NCBI GenBank assembly: GCA_017960805.1
Contig: JAGCYM010000111.1
Location: 1-64,000 of the forward strand
Length of the DNA stretch: 64,000 nt
Origin: Ruminococcus sp.
GTDB taxonomy: Bacteria > Bacillota > Clostridia > Oscillospirales > Ruminococcaceae
Direction of reading: 5' to 3'
The notes under the pieces were generated by a model. The model was not told where the DNA came from and ran no database searches. It worked only from the letters and a program-made list of their open reading frames with translations. Position 1 is the first letter of the stretch, and each line of letters opens with the position of its first letter. Position numbers and translations under genes: made by a program. This document shows, in pieces, positions 53,359 to 61,625 of this stretch.

Positions 53359-54405
53359 ATGTCTTTATGGATTATCAATCTGTTCACCTCATTGCTTTCG
53401 TTTGCGATAGCAGGAATATCTGGTAATTGGCTTGTTCCTTATCTACACAAGATAAAGTTCGGACAGCCGATCAAAACCAAGGATGGTCCTCAGTGGCATG
53501 CCAAGAAGCAGGGAACTCCCACAATGGGCGGATTCATGTTTATTATCTCAACAGTCATTACTGCTATTGGCGGATACTGGGCATATCGTATAAGATATGC
53601 ACTTGATACGACGGCTGTCGAGACACATAATGCTTTTTTCAGATTACTGAGTGTTATTATTTTTTCACTTCTGTTTGGACTTATAGGATTCATAGATGAC
53701 TACACAAAGGTAGCTCGTAAGAATAATGATGGTCTCTCGCCTATGCAGAAGATAGCTTTGCAGACATTATTCGGACTTGGTTTCCTCTTTATGATTTATA
53801 AGTTCGGTGATGGAAAGACAACAGTTGATCTTGGCTTCTGGGAGTCTCCTTCATTAGGAATTTTCTATTATATTCTTATGATACCTGTTATCATATATCT
53901 CACAAACGCTGTAAACCTTACTGACGGTGTTGATGGACTTTGTGGTTCAGTAACGTTTGTGGTCATGCTGATATTTACCATTTGCTGTGCTTTCCTGCGT
54001 GAAAACGAGATTTCATGTTTCACTATGGCACTCGCAGGAGGATGCCTTGGTTTCCTTATTTGGAATCTTAATCCGGCTAAGTGCTTTATGGGCGATACCG
54101 GATCAATGTTCCTCGGGGCAGCAGTTACAGGTGTAGGCCTTGTTCTTCACAAGCATCTTCTTCTCCTGCTGGTTGCTCTGGTATACATAATTGAGGCCCT
54201 GTCGGTAATGATACAGGTAGGATACTTCAAGATCACCAAAAAGCTGCGTTCAGATCATCAGGGACAGAGAATCTTCAAGATGACACCAATTCATCATCAC
54301 TTTGAGATGAGCGGATATAGTGAGTATAAAATAGTAATCACATTCTCGCTTGCTGCTATCATTTTTGGTGCTTTAGGCATAGCCACTCTTCTTATTTTCA
54401 GATAA
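53359..54405 (+). CDS. mraY: Phospho-MurNAc-pentapeptide transferase
   Basis: Makes lipid I. 348 residues, about ten membrane helices, with QGTPTMGG, NLTDGVDGL, FMGDTGSM and the HHHFE segment (TPIHHHFEMSG). GGAG lies 12 bases before the ATG; a TTG at 53341 is an alternative start. murF, normally between murE and mraY, is absent. Confidence 0.97.
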   Translation: MSLWIINLFTSLLSFAIAGISGNWLVPYLHKIKFGQPIKTKDGPQWHAKKQGTPTMGGFMFIISTVITAIGGYWAYRIRYALDTTAVETHNAFFRLLSVIIFSLLFGLIGFIDDYTKVARKNNDGLSPMQKIALQTLFGLGFLFMIYKFGDGKTTVDLGFWESPSLGIFYYILMIPVIIYLTNAVNLTDGVDGLCGSVTFVVMLIFTICCAFLRENEISCFTMALAGGCLGFLIWNLNPAKCFMGDTGSMFLGAAVTGVGLVLHKHLLLLLVALVYIIEALSVMIQVGYFKITKKLRSDHQGQRIFKMTPIHHHFEMSGYSEYKIVITFSLAAIIFGALGIATLLIFR

Positions 54406-54436
54406 TATCATTTTCAAGGACTGCTAGGAGGTCATA

Positions 54437-55723
54437 ATGGCAAAGGCAAGAAGAACTAAACAAAAAAGACGAGCCGGCATCCTGAGGTTCTTCATAGGAG
54501 ATGGCAGAACAGGCGATATAAGTGTAGCGTTTTTCGCATACGTTATGATACTTCTCGTTGTTGGCTTGGTCATGATGGCTTCTGCAAGTTATGCATGGGC
54601 ATACAGCGATTTCGGCGATGGTTTGTACTATGCCAAGAAGCAGGCGATGTTTGCAGGTTTAGGTTTTGTAGCTATGATATTCTTCATGAAAATGGACTAT
54701 CATAATTTCAAGACAGTTAAGCTTCCTATTCTAAAAAACTTCAATGTAGCTGGCATTTTTTACATCGTTGTTGCTGCTCTTCTTATTATGGTACTGCTCA
54801 TAGGTAATGATGAAGGTGGTACCATGGGAGCAAAACGATGGATCGATATCGGACCTATAGGTTTTCAGCCTTCAGAAGTTGCAAAATTGTCGCTCATTAT
54901 CTATTTTGCATACAGTATGGAACGTGATGGCAAAAAGATGAACACATTCAAGATAGGTATTCTGAAATATGCTGCTCTTCTTGGATTTTATGTGTTACTT
55001 ATTGCACTTGAGAAGCATATCTCAGGCATCATGCTCATAAGTGCAATAGCTATCGTATTGATTCTCTGTGGAGGAGCAAACTGGAAACAGTATACTGCAC
55101 TTGGAATAGGATCGGTTCTGACAGCTATTGGTTATATTACATGGCAGTCTCATGTTCCTGGAAGTTACGTTGCAAAGCGTATTGCATCATGGAAGGATCC
55201 GTTTTCTGATGTTCTTGATGTAACGTGGCAGACAGCCAACTCAATAATCGCTATCGGATCCGGAGGACTCTTCGGTCTTGGACTAGGAAACTCCCGTCAG
55301 AAGTATCTATATCTCCCAGAAACAAAGAATGACTTTGTTTTTCCGATAGTTTGTGAGGAAATTGGTTTTGTCGGAGCACTTGCAATAATTATCGTTTTCT
55401 TCCTTCTTGTTGTGGAGGGCTATTCGATTGCGGTTCGCTGCAAGGATCGTTTTGGAATGCTCATTGCAGTTGGAATTACTACTCAGATTGGAATACAGAC
55501 CGTTCTCAACCTCGCAGTTGTAAGTAATCTCATACCAAACACTGGTATTTCTCTACCATTCTTCAGTTATGGAGGTACGGCGCTTGTCATGCAGCTTGCT
55601 GAGATGGGAATTATGCTGAATATATCTCAGCACCGATATTATCCGCCTGAAACAGAGGAAACGGTTTTGGTTCCTGAAACTGATGATGGTGGCGGAGACT
55701 ATAACGAACCCAAAAACGCATAA
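54437..55723 (+). CDS. ftsW: SEDS glycosyltransferase FtsW
   Basis: Polymerises septal glycan strands from lipid II together with the septal PBP. 428 residues, a basic N terminus, ~10 membrane helices, GAKRWIDIGPIGFQPSE in the large loop and the C-terminal GISLPFFSYGGTA motif. murD, often located before ftsW, is absent. The C-terminal ~25 residues are acidic. Confidence 0.96.
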   Translation: MAKARRTKQKRRAGILRFFIGDGRTGDISVAFFAYVMILLVVGLVMMASASYAWAYSDFGDGLYYAKKQAMFAGLGFVAMIFFMKMDYHNFKTVKLPILKNFNVAGIFYIVVAALLIMVLLIGNDEGGTMGAKRWIDIGPIGFQPSEVAKLSLIIYFAYSMERDGKKMNTFKIGILKYAALLGFYVLLIALEKHISGIMLISAIAIVLILCGGANWKQYTALGIGSVLTAIGYITWQSHVPGSYVAKRIASWKDPFSDVLDVTWQTANSIIAIGSGGLFGLGLGNSRQKYLYLPETKNDFVFPIVCEEIGFVGALAIIIVFFLLVVEGYSIAVRCKDRFGMLIAVGITTQIGIQTVLNLAVVSNLIPNTGISLPFFSYGGTALVMQLAEMGIMLNISQHRYYPPETEETVLVPETDDGGGDYNEPKNA

Positions 55724-55735
55724 AGGAGCGATCAT

Positions 55736-56869
55736 ATGAGAGTTCTCATATCTTGCGGAGGCACTGGCGGCCATATTAATCCTGGTCTTGCTATCGCTGA
55801 TATAATTAAGTCGAAATATCCTGATGCTGAATTCCTATTTGCCGGAACTCCAAAGGGAATGGAGGCCAAACTTGTTCCTCAGGCTGGATATAAGATGGAA
55901 ACGATAAAAGTAGCTGGTTTTCAGAGACGGATTTCCATTGAAAACATTGGAAGAAATGCTAAGGCTGTTGCTTATCTTGCAACTTCAGGCAGAAGGGCAA
56001 AGGAAATCATTGAAGGATTTAAGCCGGATATAGCAATAGGCACTGGCGGATACGCTGCCGGACCGGTTATCCGAAAAGCTGCAAGAATGGGAATTCCAAC
56101 AGCAATACATGAACAGAACGCTTATCCTGGAGTTACAAATAAGCTTCTTTCAAAGGAAGTAGATTATGTAATGCTTACCGTTAAGGAAGCACTCAATTTC
56201 ATGGATAAGAGTAAGTTTGAATATAGCGTAACAGGACTTCCTGTAAGAAGCAACATAAATACAATGAGCAAATCTGAGGCAAGAAAAAAACTCGGATTCA
56301 ATGATGATTTTACGATCCTTTCATTTGGCGGAAGTCTTGGTGCAGGGTGCATCAACGAGACAATGACAGAGGTAATAAAATGGCATGTCGGAAATAAGCT
56401 TAATATCAATCACATTCACGGATACGGTGGAATGGGAAAAGATACTTTTCCACAGGCTATGGAGGCAGCAGGAATTCCTCTTAAAAACGAACGTCTTCGT
56501 ATTACAGAATACATAAATGATATGGATGTTTGCCTCGCTGCTGCAGATCTTGTTATATGTCGTAGCGGTGCATCAACTCTAGCTGAACTTGAAGCAGCCG
56601 GAAAGGCTTCGATACTGATACCATCGCCAATAGTAGCAGGCAATCATCAGTATCATAATGCAATGGTACTCGGAAAAGCTGGTGCTGCTGTGGTTATTGA
56701 ACAGAAAGATGTTACCAACGAACGGATTATTTCCGAAATAGAGAAACTGTATAAAGCACCTGACAAGGTTGAAGTGATGTCGAAAAGTGCAGCTGATCTT
56801 CATTTAAGTGACACTAATGAACGTATTCTTTCTGTTATAGATAAGCTTATAGAGAAAGGCAAGAAATGA
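55736..56869 (+). CDS. murG: UDP-GlcNAc transferase MurG
   Basis: Converts lipid I to lipid II at the membrane's inner face. 377 residues: N-terminal GGTGGHINPGLA, GTGGYAAGP, C-terminal CRSGASTLAELEAAG. Its stop overlaps the start of the hydrolase gene by 4 bases. Confidence 0.97.
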   Translation: MRVLISCGGTGGHINPGLAIADIIKSKYPDAEFLFAGTPKGMEAKLVPQAGYKMETIKVAGFQRRISIENIGRNAKAVAYLATSGRRAKEIIEGFKPDIAIGTGGYAAGPVIRKAARMGIPTAIHEQNAYPGVTNKLLSKEVDYVMLTVKEALNFMDKSKFEYSVTGLPVRSNINTMSKSEARKKLGFNDDFTILSFGGSLGAGCINETMTEVIKWHVGNKLNINHIHGYGGMGKDTFPQAMEAAGIPLKNERLRITEYINDMDVCLAAADLVICRSGASTLAELEAAGKASILIPSPIVAGNHQYHNAMVLGKAGAAVVIEQKDVTNERIISEIEKLYKAPDKVEVMSKSAADLHLSDTNERILSVIDKLIEKGKK

Positions 56870-57744
56870 AGTATATCAATAAAGTTGAAGTTAATGGAAC
56901 TAAACTGAATGTTTATACTGAGGGAGACGGAAATGTAACTATAGTATTCATGGCTGGAAATGGTGTTACCAGTCCGGTGCTAGAGTACAGACCGCTCTAT
57001 CATATAATGGCTGAAAAATACCGTATAGTCGTTATAGAGAAAGCAGGATATGGATTCAGCGAGAAAATGAAAAAGCAGCGCTTACTTGAAAATCTAGTTG
57101 CAGAGGACAGAGCAGCACTAGAAATGGCAGGAATTGAGCCGCCATATGTGCTTGCACCACATTCATATTCAGGATTTGAAGCTATATACTGGGCAAATAC
57201 ATATCCTGATGAGGTCGAAGCGATACTTAGTATAGACATGGGCATTCCTGAGACAGCTATTCAGCAGGCTCAGGAATTAACAGAGCTCAAACGTCTGAAA
57301 ATGCTTGACAAACAGTTCAAGCTTCTGCACACTATTTCCAAAGATGGATTTATAGCAAAACTAGTGAAGAATAAGACTGAGAACGCATCAGGACTTATGT
57401 CTGGAAATTACCTCGATAATGAGGAAAAGGAAACTTACCGCGGACTTTTTTACCGAAACATTGCCAATCAGGAGTATTATGAAGAAGCTCGACTAATGAC
57501 AGAGAATGCCAGAAGAGCTGATAAAACAGGAATACCAAAATGTCCGTGTTGTTTTTATATTAGCGATATGCCGACAATGAGCAAGAAAGTGAGCTGGCGG
57601 CAGTGCGCACTTGATTATGCTGAGAAATGCAGAGGTAAAGTATATCTGACCGATAAGGGTCATATGATGTATGCATTGATTCCCGATGAGATGGCGGGGC
57701 ATTTTTCTTCCTTCCTAAAAGCTAATAATATAGGTGTAAAGTAA
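56866..57744 (+). CDS. Alpha/beta hydrolase inserted in the dcw cluster
   Basis: 292 residues of a single cytosolic alpha/beta-hydrolase fold: VFMAGNG oxyanion region near residue 29, nucleophile elbow LAPHSYSGFEA (Ser near residue 97; the usual leading Gly is Pro) and a late DKGHMMY with the probable catalytic His. The substrate is unknown. The 4-base overlap with murG means it is translated together with it, an unusual member of a wall cluster. A role in wall or lipid metabolism is context only. Confidence 0.85.
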   Translation: MKYINKVEVNGTKLNVYTEGDGNVTIVFMAGNGVTSPVLEYRPLYHIMAEKYRIVVIEKAGYGFSEKMKKQRLLENLVAEDRAALEMAGIEPPYVLAPHSYSGFEAIYWANTYPDEVEAILSIDMGIPETAIQQAQELTELKRLKMLDKQFKLLHTISKDGFIAKLVKNKTENASGLMSGNYLDNEEKETYRGLFYRNIANQEYYEEARLMTENARRADKTGIPKCPCCFYISDMPTMSKKVSWRQCALDYAEKCRGKVYLTDKGHMMYALIPDEMAGHFSSFLKANNIGVK

Positions 57745-57795
57745 CATCGTATCACTTTGCAGCATAATATACACAAAAAGCTGCGAGGTGGAATC

Positions 57796-59055
57796 ATGCA
57801 GAAATATATCATCACAGGAGGTAGCCGCCTCAGTGGCGAGCTAACACTGCAGGGAAGCAAAAACAGTGCACTTCCGATAATGTCGGCTGCCATGCTTGGA
57901 GACGGCGAGTCGGTACTTAAAAGATGTCCGGCGCTGACGGATGTTTACTCCGCTTCCAGGATACTGAGTTATCTTGGATGTAAATGTACAGTTGCTGATG
58001 GAACAGCTATAATAGATCCGGCCGGATCGTCAGGATATGAGATACCGGATGATCTGATGCGTGAAATGCGTTCGTCGATAATGTTTATTGGTGCTATATT
58101 AGGACGCAATGGCGAGTGTACTTTCAGCACTCCGGGCGGTTGTGAGCTAGGTCCACGACCAATTGATATGCATCTTGCAGCACTCAGGAAAATGGGTGCT
58201 GATATTTCCGATAACGGAGGCAGGATTCACTGCCGTTTAAATAAAAGAAAAGCTCATGGAGCAAAGATAACATTACCATTTCCGTCAGTGGGAGCCACTG
58301 AGAATATTATCCTTCTTGCGGTATGCGCAGAGGGAGAAACTATCGTCAACAACGCCGCGCGCGAGCCGGAGATATGTGATCTCTGTTCTTTTCTGCGAAA
58401 ACGCGGCGCTGATATAAAGGGTGACGGCGAAAGCACAATTGTTATAAGCGGTGTGGATAAGCTCCACGGTTGTGAACATACAATAATGCCTGATCGTATT
58501 GCCGGAGCCACATATCTTTCTATGACTGCAGCTGCAGGCGGAGAGATAATACTGAAAAATACCTGTACAGCTGAGATGGAGCCGTTTATTTCAGTTCTTG
58601 AGCAAACTGGCTGTCGAATCTATCTAGCAGAAGACAGGATATACCTCAGAAGCGGAGCAAGGCTGAGAGCGATCCGTGACAGGATCCGCACAATGCCACA
58701 TCCGGGATTTCCGACAGATTCACAGGCCGTATTAATGGCGGCACTTGTGATAGCTGAAGGTGCAAGTGTTTTTGAGGAAAATCTATTTGACTGCCGATAT
58801 CGTCATACTGTAGCTTTGAATAAGATGGGCGCAGATATTGTGGTCATGGGAAAAGTTGCGGTTGTACGGGGAGTCGAGAGGCTTAAAGGAGCCGATATAG
58901 AGGCTACTGATCTTCGCGGTGGAGCTGCTATGGTTGTGGCTGCTCTTGCTGCAGAAGGAACTACCTGTCTGAGCGGTATATCTCACATAGACAGAGGATA
59001 TGAAAAATTTGAGGAGGCTGTCAGTACACTTGGCGGTAAGATACGCAGAGTGTGA
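57796..59055 (+). CDS. murA: UDP-GlcNAc 1-carboxyvinyltransferase
   Basis: First committed step of wall-precursor synthesis. 419 residues: N-terminal GGSRLSGELTLQGSKNSALP, and the active-site Cys at 116 in STPGGCELGPRPIDMH, the position attacked by fosfomycin. C-terminal DLRGGAAMVVAAL is present. The start at 57796 is chosen for AGGTGG upstream; an in-frame TTG at 57757 has no site. Confidence 0.96.
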   Translation: MQKYIITGGSRLSGELTLQGSKNSALPIMSAAMLGDGESVLKRCPALTDVYSASRILSYLGCKCTVADGTAIIDPAGSSGYEIPDDLMREMRSSIMFIGAILGRNGECTFSTPGGCELGPRPIDMHLAALRKMGADISDNGGRIHCRLNKRKAHGAKITLPFPSVGATENIILLAVCAEGETIVNNAAREPEICDLCSFLRKRGADIKGDGESTIVISGVDKLHGCEHTIMPDRIAGATYLSMTAAAGGEIILKNTCTAEMEPFISVLEQTGCRIYLAEDRIYLRSGARLRAIRDRIRTMPHPGFPTDSQAVLMAALVIAEGASVFEENLFDCRYRHTVALNKMGADIVVMGKVAVVRGVERLKGADIEATDLRGGAAMVVAALAAEGTTCLSGISHIDRGYEKFEEAVSTLGGKIRRV

Positions 59056-59076
59056 TTGACAAGGTTTGGTGTTAAT

Positions 59077-60108
59077 ATGAACGATGTCGAAAAAACCAAT
59101 ATTGAAAGGCAAAACAGTGGCAAGCGCATGCGCCGTAGAAAGCGTATGATGAGTGTTTATACAGTCGTAGTTGTGCTACTTGTAATTACTGTTGGTATTA
59201 CAATGTGCTTTACTTTTCTTTTCAATATTGATGAAATTGTTATTTCCGGCGAATCAGAAACGTATACCTACATGGAGATCGTTGAAGCATCAGGGATTCA
59301 TGCAGGCGATAATATGCTGAGACTGGACAATAAAAAAGCGCAGCAGAGAATCCTCGATAATCTGTTGTATGTGGAAACAGCGACTGTAGACAAGGATTTC
59401 CCTTCGACACTCAGAATAACAGTAACACGCTGCATTCCCGCTTATAATGTGCAATATGACAAAGGCGTTCTTCTAGTTAGCAGAAAAGGAAAGATCCTTG
59501 CTGACAATGATTTTTATACCGATACTGATAACCTGCCTATAATCTATGGCTTTGAACCGGCAGATACGGAACCTGGTAAAGCAATCCAATCCAAAAATGA
59601 AAATAAATATGATGCGTTTACCCAGTTAATAAGACGTTTTGACAGGGATGACAATACTGAAATACAGTCAATAGATATTTCAAATGAATACGCTATTACA
59701 GTAAATTACAGGAATGGCCTTATCTTTAAGATGGGCAACTGGAATGATGTGGAATACAAACTTGATCTTGCTCAGACTGTAATGAATGATGAAAGTGTTC
59801 AGGGCAAAAAGGGCTACCTTACAATGATAGGTTCGAAACAGTGCAGCTTCCGTAGCAGTGGAGAATGGGCGGATGAGACAGCTGCTACAATAGTTACAGA
59901 TGAAAACGGCCTTCCTGTTACTTCAACCACCACCACAACTACAGTAGCACCAGTTCCGGATTATGGATGGCAGGATGACGGAGGCGGAAATGACTGGAAT
60001 GATGAAGGAGCATACGATGACGGCCAGGGGGATGTGGACAATGGCTGGTATGGTGATGATTTCGGATATGACGGCTATGAAAATGGCGAAATATATAATG
60101 ATCAGTGA
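59077..60108 (+). CDS. ftsQ: Cell division protein FtsQ/DivIB
   Basis: 343 residues. A short basic cytoplasmic N terminus, one membrane helix (~28-50), then a POTRA domain (~55-125, starting FNIDEIVISGE) and the FtsQ beta domain. After a Thr-rich spacer (~280) there is a ~55-residue tail very rich in Asp, Gly, Tyr and Trp that is not typical of the family. The start at 59077 is preferred over a TTG at 59056. Confidence 0.88.
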   Translation: MNDVEKTNIERQNSGKRMRRRKRMMSVYTVVVVLLVITVGITMCFTFLFNIDEIVISGESETYTYMEIVEASGIHAGDNMLRLDNKKAQQRILDNLLYVETATVDKDFPSTLRITVTRCIPAYNVQYDKGVLLVSRKGKILADNDFYTDTDNLPIIYGFEPADTEPGKAIQSKNENKYDAFTQLIRRFDRDDNTEIQSIDISNEYAITVNYRNGLIFKMGNWNDVEYKLDLAQTVMNDESVQGKKGYLTMIGSKQCSFRSSGEWADETAATIVTDENGLPVTSTTTTTTVAPVPDYGWQDDGGGNDWNDEGAYDDGQGDVDNGWYGDDFGYDGYENGEIYNDQ

Positions 60109-60186
60109 TGAAAACGTGCAACACAAGCCTAAATGATCACTGCCGATTGTGCGAAATGACGAATTTTCAAAATATTTTGTGATTAC

Positions 60187-60215
60187 TTGCAAAAATCAGA
60201 ATTATATGCTAAAAT
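60187..60215 (+). promoter_or_regulatory. Promoter of ftsZ
   Basis: TTGCAA (60187-60192) and TAAAAT (60210-60215) with a 17-base spacer, 70 bases before the ftsZ start, so ftsZ can be expressed separately from the upstream dcw genes. Confidence 0.68.
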
Positions 60216-60285
60216 GATATGTGTATTTATAGGGTGAAATTTACTTAAAAGATACAGATAAATAGAAAGTAGGAGGAGTTTCGAA

Positions 60286-61413
60286 ATGTCAGATTTTAAT
60301 TATGAAGAGGCTATGGAACCCGATGTTAATATAAAAGTCATAGGTGTTGGCGGCGGCGGCGGAAATGCTGTAAACTGCATGGTTGACTCTGGAGTTAACG
60401 ACATTGAGTACATTGCTATCAATACTGACGCTAAAGCTCTCAATAAATCAAAGGCTACTACAAGAATCCCGATCGGTACTAAGCTCACAAAGGGCAGAGG
60501 CGCAGGAAATAAGCCTGAGATCGGTCAGCGTAGTGCTGAAGAGAACAGAGACGAGATCGAAGCTCATCTTAAAGGCGCAGATATGATTTTTATCACAGCA
60601 GGTATGGGCGGCGGAACTGGTACAGGTGCTGCTCCTGTTGTTGCTAAGATAGCTAAGGAAATGGACATACTTACTGTTGCTGTTGTTACTAAGCCTTTCC
60701 TCTTTGAGAGAGAGCAGAAAATGGCACAGGCTGAAAAAGGAATTGCAGAACTTAGAAAGTATGTTGATTCACTTATCGTAATACCTAATGAGAAGCTCCT
60801 TGATGGCAAGCAGCAGCTTACAATGAAGCAGTCATTCTCACTTTCAGATGACGTACTTAAGACCGGCGTTAAGAGCATATCTGATCTTATCGTTGAAGAA
60901 GGATACATTAACCTTGACTTTGCTGACGTTTCAACTATCATGAGAGGCGCTGGCTACGCTCATATGGCTATTGGTCACGGTTCTGGAAAAGAAAAGGCAA
61001 AGGAAGCAGCAAATGCAGTTATCTCTAGCCCGCTTCTTGAAACTTCAATTTCTGGTGCTAAGCGACTCCTTATCAATATTGCAATGTCAGAAGATGTTCT
61101 TTCTGCAGATGTTGATGAGGCAACAAAGATGATTACTGATACAGCTGCTGATGGTGTTGAGTTCATCTTCGGTACTGCATTCAAGGAAGATATGCAGGAT
61201 GAGATGACAATCACAGTTATCGCTGCTGGTTTTGATGACAGTGATATGCCTGCAGCTGAAGAAACAGCAGAAGCAGGAAGCGACCTTGATGATATCATTC
61301 AGATTGACAATCCTCTTATTGATGGACTTGGTCTTGGTGGAAATGATCCGAAGCCAGTTTCTTCAAGCACTGATTATGATCTTGATGATATTCTTAAGAT
61401 CCTTGGCAACTAA
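60286..61413 (+). CDS. ftsZ: Cell division GTPase FtsZ
   Basis: Forms the Z ring. 375 residues: GVGGGGGNAVN, the tubulin signature GGGTGTGAAP, NLDFADV synergy region, and the C-terminal conserved peptide DLDDILKILGN after an acidic linker. AGGAGG site before the ATG. ftsA is not adjacent. Codon use is of the highly-expressed type. Confidence 0.98.
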   Translation: MSDFNYEEAMEPDVNIKVIGVGGGGGNAVNCMVDSGVNDIEYIAINTDAKALNKSKATTRIPIGTKLTKGRGAGNKPEIGQRSAEENRDEIEAHLKGADMIFITAGMGGGTGTGAAPVVAKIAKEMDILTVAVVTKPFLFEREQKMAQAEKGIAELRKYVDSLIVIPNEKLLDGKQQLTMKQSFSLSDDVLKTGVKSISDLIVEEGYINLDFADVSTIMRGAGYAHMAIGHGSGKEKAKEAANAVISSPLLETSISGAKRLLINIAMSEDVLSADVDEATKMITDTAADGVEFIFGTAFKEDMQDEMTITVIAAGFDDSDMPAAEETAEAGSDLDDIIQIDNPLIDGLGLGGNDPKPVSSSTDYDLDDILKILGN

Positions 61414-61429
61414 TTCTAATAAACATTTT

Positions 61430-61466
61430 GCGGTTGGACTTTTTTATGTAGTTCAACCGCTTTTTT
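61430..61466 (+). terminator. Terminator after ftsZ
   Basis: GCGGTTG (61430-61436) pairs with CAACCGC (61454-61460), extended by inner pairs, then TTTTTT. Confidence 0.9.
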
Positions 61467-61535
61467 GCACGATAATTAAGGTTTGAATATAGTAAATTGC
61501 ACTAAAATCAACTAAAATTTTCTACATTTTAATGG

Positions 61536-61564
61536 TTGAATTGAAAATGTATATGTGTTATAAT
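61536..61564 (+). promoter_or_regulatory. Promoter of the DivIVA-like gene
   Basis: TTGAAT (61536-61541) and TATAAT (61559-61564) with a 17-base spacer. Confidence 0.8.
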
Positions 61565-61625
61565 TATTACAAGGCGTATTATCCCTTAATTTTATTCCGC
61601 ACGATTGCGGGGAACGGAGTGTACC

